Assembly: GCF_014636175.1 (NCBI RefSeq)
Contig: NZ_BMDW01000006.1
Coordinates: forward strand, 62,001-126,000
Reading direction: 5' to 3'
DNA length: 64,000 nucleotides
Origin: Sphingomonas psychrolutea
GTDB lineage: Bacteria > Pseudomonadota > Alphaproteobacteria > Sphingomonadales > Sphingomonadaceae
Under the pieces are notes generated by a model that saw only the letters and a list, made by a program, of their open reading frames with translations, was not told the origin of the DNA and ran no database searches. How positions within the stretch are numbered: the first letter of the stretch is position 1; each line of letters begins with the position of its first letter. The position numbers and the translations under genes were made by a program. Positions 1 to 7,819 of this stretch are shown one piece after another.

Positions 1-383
1 ATCGCGGCAATCTCACCCGCATCGAGCCAGTCGAGCAAATCGATCTGACACGCGTCCTGCGCCGGAACGATCCGCGCCAGCACGCTATCGGCCTTTTCCT
101 GGCCCAAAGCGCGCGTCATCACCGCCTCGATCCGCGGACGCGGGTCGAAGCCGATCGCAGTGCGTTCGCGCGCCTTGCCGACGAAATCGTCGAGGACATG
201 TTCGACCTCGATCTCGCTGACATCGGCAACCGCGAACATCGCCTTGCCGAGTTGCCGCACCTCCTCGGGATCGAGCTTCTGCAGGATCGCAGCCGCCTCT
301 TCCTCGCCAACCAGCATCATCAGCACGGCGGCGCGTTCGACGCCGGTATAGGACCGGCCGATGGGATGAAGGGGGGCGTTCAT
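1..383 (-). CDS. fliG: Flagellar motor switch protein FliG (N-terminal part, runs off the window)
   Basis: The visible 127 codons start MNAPLHPIGRSYTGVERAAV and continue with the alternating helices of a FliG N-terminal domain (LMMLVGEEEAAAILQKLDP, then EEVRQLGKAMF). In the family this domain binds the C-terminal tail of FliF and seats the C ring on the MS ring. The start codon overlaps the fliF stop as ATGA (380-383), so the two are translationally coupled. The middle and torque-generating C-terminal domains lie beyond position 1. Identification is firm from order and motif; completeness cannot be judged. Confidence 0.9.
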   Translation of the reverse strand, partial: MNAPLHPIGRSYTGVERAAVLMMLVGEEEAAAILQKLDPEEVRQLGKAMFAVADVSEIEVEHVLDDFVGKARERTAIGFDPRPRIEAVMTRALGQEKADSVLARIVPAQDACQIDLLDWLDAGEIAA

Positions 384-2119
384 GACTTGATCATGTCCCT
401 GACAGCGAGCGCGGCACGCGCCGGATTGTCGCGCGTGAAGCCGCGCACCATGCCGATCCGGTCGTCATAGCCGCGCGTTTGTTCGAGCGCGTCGATGCTC
501 ACCGGCTGATCGGCGCGCGGTGGCGGCATCTGGCCGCCGCCTTGCGAGTCGCCCGCCGAGTCGCGGCCGAGCGCAGCGCGCGGTTGTGGTGCCGAGTCCT
601 CGCGCTTTTTGAGCACGGCCTTGGACAGCGGGCGGATGCCGAGGAACAGCACGAGCAATGCGATGACGATCGCCGTCACGTTGCGCGCGACCACGGGTAG
701 CCATCCTGCCTCATACCAGGGTTGTTTGTCTTCGAAAGCGGTGGCGCCGGCAAATTTGCGGCTGATCACGGTAACGCGGTCGCCGCGCCCCTGGTTGAAC
801 CCGACCGCGGTCTGCACCAGCGAGGTGATCTGCTGGATTTCGACCGTGCCGCGCGGCTTGCCGGTTTCGGGATCGCGCAGCAGCACCGCGACCGACAAGC
901 GCGTGATCGTGCCCGGCGCGGTGCGGCTGACCGACACTTCCTTGCCAAGATCGTAAGCGCGCGAATATTGGTCACTCGCCTTCAGCGCATCGCCGACCGC
1001 GGCGGCGGCGGCTGCAACGACGGGGGCGGCAGCACCAGGGGTGGAGGCCCCTGGAACCGGCGTCGCACCCGGCGCCGGGGTTGCGGCCGGCTGGGGCGTG
1101 GCCAGCGTCGCGGTGGGCGGCGGAGTGTTCGACAGCGCACCCGGAATGCCACCGGGCGCCGCCGGACCTTCCTTGCCGTTGCCGGTCCAATTGCCTTGCT
1201 CGACCCGCAACGTGCCCTGCTTGTCATAGCTTTCACGCGTCGCCTGCGTCTCGTTCAGATCGACATCGGCCTGGACTTCGGTGGTGAAATTGCCGGAGCC
1301 GATCAGCGGGGTGAGCAATTGCACGACTTGCGCGCGATACTTTTCCTCGACGCGGCGCTGGAACGCGATGCGTTCGTCGCTGGCAATGCCAAGCTGGCTT
1401 TCATGCGCGCCCTTGGTCAGTAAACCGCCCATCTGATCGACGATCGTCACCCCTTCGGGTTTCATGCCGGGGACCGAGGAGGCGACGAGATTGACGATCG
1501 ACGAGACTTGCGCGTCGCCCAGGCTGCGCCCGGGCTGCAATTTGACGATGACCGAGGCCGACGGTGCGGCGTTATCGCGCACGAACACCGATTGTTCGGG
1601 CGTGGCGAGATGCACGCGCGCCTCGGCCACGGCATCGATTTCCTGGATCGAGCGCGCCAGTTCGGTCTCGCGCGCCTGGCGCAGGCGCTCGCCCTCGACC
1701 GCGCGCGACACGCCCATCGGGAGATTGTCGAGGATCTGATAGCCGCCAGGTGCCGCCTTGGGCAGGCCTTGGCCGGCGAGCAGAATGCGCGCGCGCGAAA
1801 AGTCGTCCTCGGCAACGGTCAACGCGCCGGTGCCCTGGTCGATCTTCGACGTGATATTGGCTTGCTGCAAGGCCGCCATCACCGACGCTTTGTCCGCATC
1901 GGCCAGTCCCGCGAACAGCGTCTTCTGGTTCGGGCTGGCAATCAGCATCCAGGCGAGCGCGGCCGCCGCGACCAGGCCGACGAGCAGCACCATCGGCAAG
2001 CTGCGCCGGACCGCGGGCTGCGCAAGCAGGCCCTGCAATTGGTGCAACGGGTTGGCGAAGCGTTCGGGCACCAAGCCGGCGACCCCGGACTGCGGCGAAG
2101 GGGTGAGGGCGTTGCTCAT
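380..2119 (-). CDS. fliF: Flagellar MS-ring protein FliF
   Basis: The 579-residue product has the FliF plan: an inner-membrane helix near residues 38-60, the periplasmic YscJ/FliF ring-building domains, a low-complexity Pro/Ala stretch, a second membrane helix (WLPVVARNVTAIVIALLVLF) and a cytoplasmic tail ending in the FliG-binding segment. It forms the MS ring, the base on which the flagellar motor and export gate assemble. I chose the ATG at 2119 (MSNALTPSPQ) over an upstream in-frame ATG at 2155, because the upstream codons lie inside an inverted repeat and a GAGGA Shine-Dalgarno sits 10 bases before 2119. It follows fliE and overlaps fliG by 4 bases. Confidence 0.95.
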   Translation of the reverse strand: MSNALTPSPQSGVAGLVPERFANPLHQLQGLLAQPAVRRSLPMVLLVGLVAAAALAWMLIASPNQKTLFAGLADADKASVMAALQQANITSKIDQGTGALTVAEDDFSRARILLAGQGLPKAAPGGYQILDNLPMGVSRAVEGERLRQARETELARSIQEIDAVAEARVHLATPEQSVFVRDNAAPSASVIVKLQPGRSLGDAQVSSIVNLVASSVPGMKPEGVTIVDQMGGLLTKGAHESQLGIASDERIAFQRRVEEKYRAQVVQLLTPLIGSGNFTTEVQADVDLNETQATRESYDKQGTLRVEQGNWTGNGKEGPAAPGGIPGALSNTPPPTATLATPQPAATPAPGATPVPGASTPGAAAPVVAAAAAAVGDALKASDQYSRAYDLGKEVSVSRTAPGTITRLSVAVLLRDPETGKPRGTVEIQQITSLVQTAVGFNQGRGDRVTVISRKFAGATAFEDKQPWYEAGWLPVVARNVTAIVIALLVLFLGIRPLSKAVLKKREDSAPQPRAALGRDSAGDSQGGGQMPPPRADQPVSIDALEQTRGYDDRIGMVRGFTRDNPARAALAVRDMIKS

Positions 2120-2121
2120 TT

Positions 2122-2390
2122 GGGGTGTGTCCTCATCATCTGCAGGGGCCATCACGGAGCGGATTTTGCCTCACGGGGAGGCGCGAGAAGGGAGCGATGG
2201 TTTGCCATCGTGACCGACGAGCAACGCTGCCGTGAGGCAAAAGGCGCCCGCCCCGCAGGGGTTGCCCGGAGCGCCACACCGGCTGCGTCACGCCGCTTGC
2301 GCGTAGCTCTGCTACGCGACGGCGCACCGTTCCTTGCCGGTGCGGCGCTCCGGGCAATGCTGGCCCCTGCAGATGATGAGGACACACCCC
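2122..2390. repeat. Nested palindromic element filling the fliE-fliF gap
   Basis: The outer arms, 2122-2151 and 2361-2390, are perfect 30-bp inverted copies. Inside are a 13-bp inverted pair (2164-2176 / 2230-2242) with a small hairpin at 2195-2210, and an imperfect 21-bp pair (2262-2282 / 2338-2358) enclosing an 8-bp stem with a 3-base loop (2300-2318). In the fliEF transcript this would fold as a closing stem with two long arms. The element abuts the fliE stop and the fliF start region, and the fliF Shine-Dalgarno lies inside one arm. CATT occurs at both edges (2117-2120, 2391-2394), a possible but weak target duplication. Origin and function are unknown. Confidence 0.85.
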
Positions 2391-2392
2391 CA

Positions 2393-2764
2393 TTATACCG
2401 GCATGCTCATAATGTCCTTGTAAGCGGACAGAAGTTTGTTGCGGACTTGCAGCGTCGCCTCGAACCCGACCGAGGCTTGCTGGCGCGCCATCATCACCTT
2501 GGCGATGTCGATCGTCTCGCCACGATCATAGGCTTCGGACAAGCGCCCGGCCTCGACCTGGCCCTGGTTCACGCTTTTCAGCGCATCTTCCATCGTCGCG
2601 GCGAAGCTGGCGGGCTTGGCTTGCGTCGCCGCCGCGCCATCGGTTGCACCAGCACGCGCGAGCGCCTGATTGCGTTCGAGGATTTGCGCGCGCAGCGCCA
2701 TCACGCGATCGACGCTCATCGCGCCCCCGCCGCCACCAGCGCCACCGATTCCGTCGATGCTCAT
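2393..2764 (-). CDS. fliE: Flagellar hook-basal body protein FliE
   Basis: The 123-residue product fits the FliE family in size and in its C-terminal half, which carries the typical VMMARQQASVGFEATLQVRN segment and ends in a short hydrophobic tail. FliE joins the MS ring to the proximal rod in the periplasm. Two starts are possible. The ATG at 2764 gives an ATGA overlap with the regulator upstream and has GGAG nine bases before it; the ATG at 2770 is only three bases from that GGAG, so 2764 is preferred. A Gly-rich run near the N terminus is unusual but unlikely to matter. Confidence 0.9.
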   Translation of the reverse strand: MSIDGIGGAGGGGGAMSVDRVMALRAQILERNQALARAGATDGAAATQAKPASFAATMEDALKSVNQGQVEAGRLSEAYDRGETIDIAKVMMARQQASVGFEATLQVRNKLLSAYKDIMSMPV

Positions 2765-4035
2765 GCCCATACACTCCGGTTGCCGGCAGCGACGATGTCA
2801 TCGCCCTGCTCGCGCGCCTTGGCGAGACGGTAGCGCAGCGTCCGCTCGGAAATGCCGAGCCGCTTGGCGGTCTCGATCCGGCTGCCATTGCACGCCGCCA
2901 GCGTCTCGCGGATCGCCTGGAATTCATGCATCTGCACGATGTTGCCCAGCGTCGCGGGCGATGCCTGATCGTTTGCCGCGCTCGCTTGAAGCGCCGTCGG
3001 TCGATCGAACACGATATGCTCGGCCGAAATCGTATCGCCGCCGGCGAACAGCAACGCGCGCTGCACGACATTCTCCAGCTCGCGGACATTGCCCGGCCAA
3101 TCGTGGCGCATCAGCAAATCGATCGCCGACCGGTCGGGCCACGGGATCGTCTGGCGGTTGCCGGCGTGGCGCAGGATTAACGTTGCGGCGAGCGCGGGGA
3201 TGTCCTGCGCGCGCTCGGCCAGCGGTTTGGTCGTCAGCGGAAACACCGACAGGCGATAGTAAAGATCGGCGCGGAAGCGCCCGGCGGCGACTTCGTCCTG
3301 CAAATCGCGGTTTGCGCACGCGATGACGCGCACGTCGATCGCTTGCGGTTGGGTGGCGCCGATCGGCACGACTTCGCGCTCCTGCAGCGCCCGCAGCAAT
3401 TTCGCCTGGAGCTGGAGCGGCATTTCGGCGATTTCGTCGAGCAGCAGCGTGCCGCCATTGGCCGCGCGGAAAAAACCTTCGCCGCCCGAAGAAGCCCCGG
3501 TGAAGGCGCCCTTCTGATGCCCGAACAACAACGCTTCGAGCATCGTTTCGGGGAGCGCTGCGCAATTGATCGCGACGAACGGCCCGGTCGCGCGCGCCGA
3601 ATTCAAGTGGATCGACCGCGCGAGGACTTCCTTGCCGGTGCCGGTCGGGCCGTTGATCAGCACCGTAATATCGGCCGCGGCGACGCGTTCTGCCAAGGCG
3701 AAGAGCGCCAGGCTCTCGGGATCGGCCGCCGTCGGCATTTCGGGTTCGGCGAGCAGCGCGCGAACAAAGCCTGCGCCGACCGCTGCATCGGTAGCCTCAA
3801 ACGAGACCCGCGCCGGATTACCGTCGCGCGACGGCACGATGCAGCGTGCGTCGGTGCCGAGCACGACCGTGCGTGCCGGGGCGGGCGGGGTCTCGCCTTC
3901 TGCCACCAGATAGAGTTCGCCGCTGCGCGGCTTGGCGTCGGCGCTGCCGCCGATCGCAAAGCCTTGCGCGCGGAGCGCCGATACCAGCGGATAGTGCTGG
4001 CGTAAAATGGCGGCGGATGGGACGATCGAGCGCAT
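2761..4035 (-). CDS. Sigma-54-dependent flagellar regulator, FlbD/FleQ-like
   Basis: This 424-residue protein has a sigma-54 activator AAA+ core: Walker A GPTGTGKE (129-136), the sigma-54-contacting loop GAFTGA (166-171), Walker B GGTLLLDE (about 184-191) and a C-terminal Fis-type helix-turn-helix (about 385-415). The first 100 residues do not look like a standard receiver domain, as in FlbD-type regulators whose N termini are degenerate. It probably activates sigma-54 promoters of basal-body and flagellin genes. It is the first gene of the fliE-fliF-fliG run (ATGA overlap with fliE) and is divergent from the flagellin gene, so it may act on the shared 248-bp gap. I could not find a convincing sigma-54 box there. 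Confidence 0.88.
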   Translation of the reverse strand: MRSIVPSAAILRQHYPLVSALRAQGFAIGGSADAKPRSGELYLVAEGETPPAPARTVVLGTDARCIVPSRDGNPARVSFEATDAAVGAGFVRALLAEPEMPTAADPESLALFALAERVAAADITVLINGPTGTGKEVLARSIHLNSARATGPFVAINCAALPETMLEALLFGHQKGAFTGASSGGEGFFRAANGGTLLLDEIAEMPLQLQAKLLRALQEREVVPIGATQPQAIDVRVIACANRDLQDEVAAGRFRADLYYRLSVFPLTTKPLAERAQDIPALAATLILRHAGNRQTIPWPDRSAIDLLMRHDWPGNVRELENVVQRALLFAGGDTISAEHIVFDRPTALQASAANDQASPATLGNIVQMHEFQAIRETLAACNGSRIETAKRLGISERTLRYRLAKAREQGDDIVAAGNRSVWA

Positions 4036-4283
4036 TGAATTCCCCCTGGTCGAACAGGGAATGCGGCATCTTTGGTAAACGAGACGTTAAGCACGCTGCC
4101 GCAGCGGCAAAGAATTTCCGCATCCGGCAGCGTTGTGGGCGCGAATCCGCTATAAATACGCCGCAACACAGATGTGGTTTGCAAAAGTGCTTAATGTCCG
4201 CGGTCGCCGGTCGTTACCACCCTTGGCGGCTCGGCTCTCCGATAGGGGGCGGCGGGATTGCCGAACTACATTGGAGACACACC

Positions 4284-5093
4284 ATGACTGTTATCGGAAC
4301 CAACGTCGCCGCGCTGCGTGCGAGCAATGCTTCGAACTCGGCGAACGCCGCGTTGCAGACCAGCATCGAACGCCTGTCGACCGGCAAGCGCATCAACTCC
4401 GCGAAGGACGACGCCGCCGGCCTCGCCATCGCATCCTCGCTGACCTCGCAGATCAAGGGTCAGAACCAGGCGATCCGCAACGCCAACGACGGCGCCGCCC
4501 TGTCGCAGACCGCCGACGGCGCGCTCGGCGAAGTTACCAACATTCTGCAGCGCGTCCGCGAACTCTCGGTCCAGTCGGCATCGGGCACCTATAGCAACAG
4601 CGATCGCACCAACCTGCAGGCCGAAGTCACGCAGCTGACGGCGCAGTTGACCGACATTCAGAGCAAGACCAACTTCAACGGCGTTTCGCTGCTGAGCAAG
4701 GCTGCTGCAACCGTCAAGATCCAGACCGGTTCTGCCGCAACCGACACGGTTACGCTGAACGTTGGCGGGATTGATCTCGACTCAGCGATCGCTTCGGACG
4801 TTTCGACCGCCGCCGGCGCGACGACGGCACTCGGTGCGATCGATACCGCGCTCAGTGCTGTCAACACGACCCGCGCGTCGCTTGGTGCCGGCCAGAGCCG
4901 TCTGACCTCGGTCGTGAACAACCTGACGACCAACGTCGCCAATTTGACTGAAGCCCGCAGCCGGATCGAAGATGTCGATTTCTCGACCGAGACGACCAAC
5001 CTCGCCAAGGCGCAGATCCTCAGCCAGGCCTCGACCGCACTGCTCGCCCAGGCGAACCAGTCGCAGCAGGGCGTGCTGAAGCTGCTCGGCTAA
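4284..5093 (+). CDS. fliC: Flagellin
   Basis: The 269-residue product begins [20 protein letters not shown] and ends with the flagellin C terminus ([14 protein letters not shown], then QGVLKLLG). The conserved N- and C-terminal D0/D1 helices are complete, including [20 protein letters not shown]. The variable middle is short, so surface domains D2/D3 are nearly absent, as in other compact alphaproteobacterial flagellins. It is exported through the flagellar system and polymerises as the filament. GGAG at 4274-4277 is a good ribosome site; an upstream in-frame extension is not supported. Transcription probably starts in the gap shared with the divergent sigma-54 activator. A terminator follows at 5185. 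Confidence 0.96.
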   Translation: MTVIGTNVAALRASNASNSANAALQTSIERLSTGKRINSAKDDAAGLAIASSLTSQIKGQNQAIRNANDGAALSQTADGALGEVTNILQRVRELSVQSASGTYSNSDRTNLQAEVTQLTAQLTDIQSKTNFNGVSLLSKAAATVKIQTGSAATDTVTLNVGGIDLDSAIASDVSTAAGATTALGAIDTALSAVNTTRASLGAGQSRLTSVVNNLTTNVANLTEARSRIEDVDFSTETTNLAKAQILSQASTALLAQANQSQQGVLKLLG

Positions 5094-5184
5094 ACGAGAC
5101 CGGCCCTGGCACCCGCCCCCCTATAAGGGTGTCGGGGCCGAGCGGGCTGCCCGTGCCTCCCCTGGCGCGGGACGGTCTAAGAAG

Positions 5185-5220
5185 AACCCTGGCGGTCCGA
5201 CAAGGACCTCCGGGGTTTTT
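5185..5220 (+). terminator. Rho-independent terminator after flagellin
   Basis: Arms starting AACCCTGGCGGTCC and GGACCTCCGGGGTT pair over about 14 bases with two mismatches around a short GACAA loop and run directly into TTTTT. It lies 92 bases after the flagellin stop and just before the convergent patatin gene. Confidence 0.85.
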
Positions 5221-5226
5221 CATATC

Positions 5227-6681
5227 CTATTCAAGGCCAGCCCATTCCGGCACTTCGGCGCGGTGCCGGCCATAATCGATCTCGCACCGCATGAAGCGCG
5301 GGTGAAACTCCAACGGGGCCGCGCGATCGTCGATCGTCTTCCAGGCGGAGCAGGTCTGCCCGTCATAGCGGTGCGCGTTCACATCGGGCTCGATGCGCAG
5401 AAAATGCGGGGTGAACCCGCGTTCTTTGGCTTGGCTTGTCGCCCAATAGACCGACGACCGGTAGGATTGGTTGATCAGCACCGACAGCGATCGCAGCGCG
5501 AGCTTGTCGAACGACCATTTGCCATGCTGCGGCACCAATCCGGCGCGTGGCGGCGGCGTGCCGCCCGCCGGGCAATCGCCCAGTTCGCATGTGCGACCGG
5601 CCTCGAGTGTGCCGTTGACCAGAATGAACAGATTCTTCGGTTCTGGCGGGCGCGTCGCGCGGGTTTCGGCCTCGGCCATAATACTCGCAGCTTTTTCCAT
5701 CAAATCAGCGGAAAAGTCCGAAACGACACCGAAGCGGGCACCGCCGTCGATATACATTTTGCCGTCGATAAACACCGGCAGCGCGGCCATCGGGACCGAG
5801 GACGATGCCATCAACACCTCGATATAACAGTCGCGCATTTGCGGGACCTTGCTGAAATCCCCATCGATCCGCGCTTGGGCAAGGTCGGCGACATATTCGC
5901 TCGCAGCGCGCGTCAGATCGAAGATATAGGCGTCGCCGCTGTCCATTTCGACCGCGCCGACCAACAAGTGACGCCCGCTCTTGGCCTCTGCGGCAACCGC
6001 TTCGAGAACTTCTTGCGTAATCAGCCCGCGTAGTTTTTCACGTAGCGGCATCAGTTCGGAGATCGCACCCTTTTGCGCCAGCGCGAGGCCAGCGCGCGCC
6101 TTGGTGATCAGCGATTTGCTCTTGAGGCCGCCCGGCACGAAAACGTGCAGCAAATCGGCTTCCTGCTCGATCGTATATTGACGCGCGATCACGTCGGTCC
6201 GGCCGAGAAAGGCAAAGGTCGATTGGAGCGCGCCGGTGCTGATCCCGGTAACGACCGTGAAGCGCGGCAGCCCCCCCGGCGCACCAGCGGCGGCGCGCGC
6301 CTTCGCCCAGCCGTCGAGGAAACCCGCGCCGAATGCGCCATTCTGGCTCCCGCCCGACAGGAACAGCATCGACGGGCTCACCGGTGCTTGCGCCGATCCG
6401 CCAACGGCCGACGGTCGCACCTGCATTTCGGCCGCGCGCCGGTCATACGATTCGAGGATCCGGTCGTCGAGCGTGTCGCCAGTCTGCGCGGGGCCTACCG
6501 TAACGGGGATGCTCGTCACCCGTGCCGGGCCGACGGCATCGATAGCAATGCGCGTGCGGATCGCGCTGCAGCGCGGTGCCGGCCCCGCCGTCCCGGCATA
6601 TTGCAGGGGTGCGATCTGGCACGCGGACACCCCGGCGGCACACCCCAAAATGCCGAATATGCGCAAAAGCGCGCTGCGCAT
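5227..6681 (-). CDS. Patatin-like phospholipase, predicted lipoprotein
   Basis: The product (484 residues from the ATG at 6681) starts with a lipoprotein signal: hydrophobic stretch, then GVSAC with Cys21 as lipidation site. The patatin hydrolase signatures are all present: glycine-rich oxyanion loop GGSQNGAFG (110-118), nucleophile motif GISTG with Ser148, and catalytic Asp in IDGG (Asp312). These predict a Ser-Asp lipid acyl hydrolase tethered to the outer membrane. The ATG at 6681 has a GGGGG ribosome site; a start at 6723 would bury the signal peptide. It lies 13 bases after a secreted protein gene and is probably cotranscribed with it. The substrate is unknown. Confidence 0.88.
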   Translation of the reverse strand: MRSALLRIFGILGCAAGVSACQIAPLQYAGTAGPAPRCSAIRTRIAIDAVGPARVTSIPVTVGPAQTGDTLDDRILESYDRRAAEMQVRPSAVGGSAQAPVSPSMLFLSGGSQNGAFGAGFLDGWAKARAAAGAPGGLPRFTVVTGISTGALQSTFAFLGRTDVIARQYTIEQEADLLHVFVPGGLKSKSLITKARAGLALAQKGAISELMPLREKLRGLITQEVLEAVAAEAKSGRHLLVGAVEMDSGDAYIFDLTRAASEYVADLAQARIDGDFSKVPQMRDCYIEVLMASSSVPMAALPVFIDGKMYIDGGARFGVVSDFSADLMEKAASIMAEAETRATRPPEPKNLFILVNGTLEAGRTCELGDCPAGGTPPPRAGLVPQHGKWSFDKLALRSLSVLINQSYRSSVYWATSQAKERGFTPHFLRIEPDVNAHRYDGQTCSAWKTIDDRAAPLEFHPRFMRCEIDYGRHRAEVPEWAGLE

Positions 6682-6694
6682 CGGTGCCCCCAAA

Positions 6695-7660
6695 CTACCG
6701 TTTACGCCACGTCCCGATGTCACCCCAGGTCGGCGCCGTCTTGCCCGGCGCCAGCGCTTTGACCCCGCTCGCGGGCGCGAACAGGTGGCACGCGGGCAGT
6801 GTTGCGGGATCGAGCCCGCTTACCAATCGCCACGTTTTCGCCGGATCCGGGCGAACAGCCGCGAAGCTGGTGTAATTCTGGCTGACGATCGGCGCATTGG
6901 CGGGGGCGAGCGGATAACCCGAGAAATAGAAGGATTGCGGCACTTGCTTGCCGCGGGCGTCGGCCTGGAAGCCATAGCCGAACAGGATTGCCTGGTCGGC
7001 GGTGCGGTCGGGACTGGCGCCTGTCTGTACGACCTTGCCGCCGTCCGCCGCGATCCAGAACGAGTAACCCTGCCCGTGCGCGCCGATCCGCGCGCTGTCG
7101 CCCGCGCTATACGGCAAATGCGCGATGAAATCGCGCCGTGGCGGGTGGTTGACGGGCGAGAAGAGACACACTGGCGGCATGCCCTGCGGGCGATCCTGCG
7201 GATAGGTCACGAAGAACGCGGTGTCACCGAGCGAGATGAACGAGCAGGTGAAATGGTTGGAGATCGGGAAGATCGGCAAGCAGCGCCGATCATAATGCTC
7301 CATCATCGCGCCCGCGCCCGAGCGCCCGCGCCACGTCGAATCATAATAGGTCGCACCGTACGATATTTCGTAATCGATCCCCGGGCGCAGCGGCATCGGC
7401 GGTCGGCCGCGATAGGGCGGGCCGTATGTCTGATAGTGGTTGAACACCCGGTACATCGTCCATTTCGCCGACCAATAGGTCGGATAGACCGGATCGGCGG
7501 GCGTGCCCGGCGCGCGCGGATAGCGGCAATCGGCCGATTGGCACGGACTGGCCTTGGGGTCGTTGTGCACGCCGTAGGTTTGATAGGTCTGCGCACTCGC
7601 GAGCGACCCCAACGCCGCCATCGCCACCGCTCCGCCGATCCGTTTCAAAGCACCGATCAT
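6695..7660 (-). CDS. Secreted protein of unknown function, upstream of patatin-like gene
   Basis: The 321-residue product has a clear signal peptide (MIGALKRIGGAVAMAALGSL, cleavage after ASA) and an otherwise soluble sequence rich in Tyr, Pro and Trp (YGPPYRGRPPMPLRPG, SFWIAADGGK). Four cysteines could form disulfides. I recognise no catalytic motif or named domain. A strong GGGGGAGG ribosome site precedes the ATG. It sits 13 bases before the patatin-like lipoprotein in the same direction, so a periplasmic or surface role together with that enzyme is plausible but only inferred. The divergent neighbour is a TonB-dependent receptor. Confidence 0.75.
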   Translation of the reverse strand: MIGALKRIGGAVAMAALGSLASAQTYQTYGVHNDPKASPCQSADCRYPRAPGTPADPVYPTYWSAKWTMYRVFNHYQTYGPPYRGRPPMPLRPGIDYEISYGATYYDSTWRGRSGAGAMMEHYDRRCLPIFPISNHFTCSFISLGDTAFFVTYPQDRPQGMPPVCLFSPVNHPPRRDFIAHLPYSAGDSARIGAHGQGYSFWIAADGGKVVQTGASPDRTADQAILFGYGFQADARGKQVPQSFYFSGYPLAPANAPIVSQNYTSFAAVRPDPAKTWRLVSGLDPATLPACHLFAPASGVKALAPGKTAPTWGDIGTWRKR

Positions 7661-7819
7661 CGCCGCGCCTCCCCCTTGGCCGAAGATCGTTACGTATCCC
7701 TGCGGGTAGCAAGAGACAATGCGCGATCCGCCCGGATTGGTTCTTTTGCTGCTCCCAAGGCCGTGACCGCCGCCGGTAAATTTGCCACATTACAAACGGG
7801 TGTCGGAGGGGGCGAACAC

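Noticed and set aside
4036..4283. Sigma-54 or sigma-28 promoter in the regulator-flagellin gap
   Set aside because: No TGGCAC-N5-TTGC was found. TCCGATAG at 4238 is similar to a sigma-28 -10 but has no matching -35; a small dyad CCCTG/CAGGG at 4045-4060 is too short to call.
6236..7819. 528-residue N-terminal extension of the TonB-dependent receptor
   Set aside because: It overlaps two minus-strand genes and would bury the signal peptide; GGAGGG marks the start at 7820.
7661..7819. Cobalamin riboswitch before the BtuB-like receptor
   Set aside because: The 159-bp gap is too short and lacks the GCCACTG B12 box.
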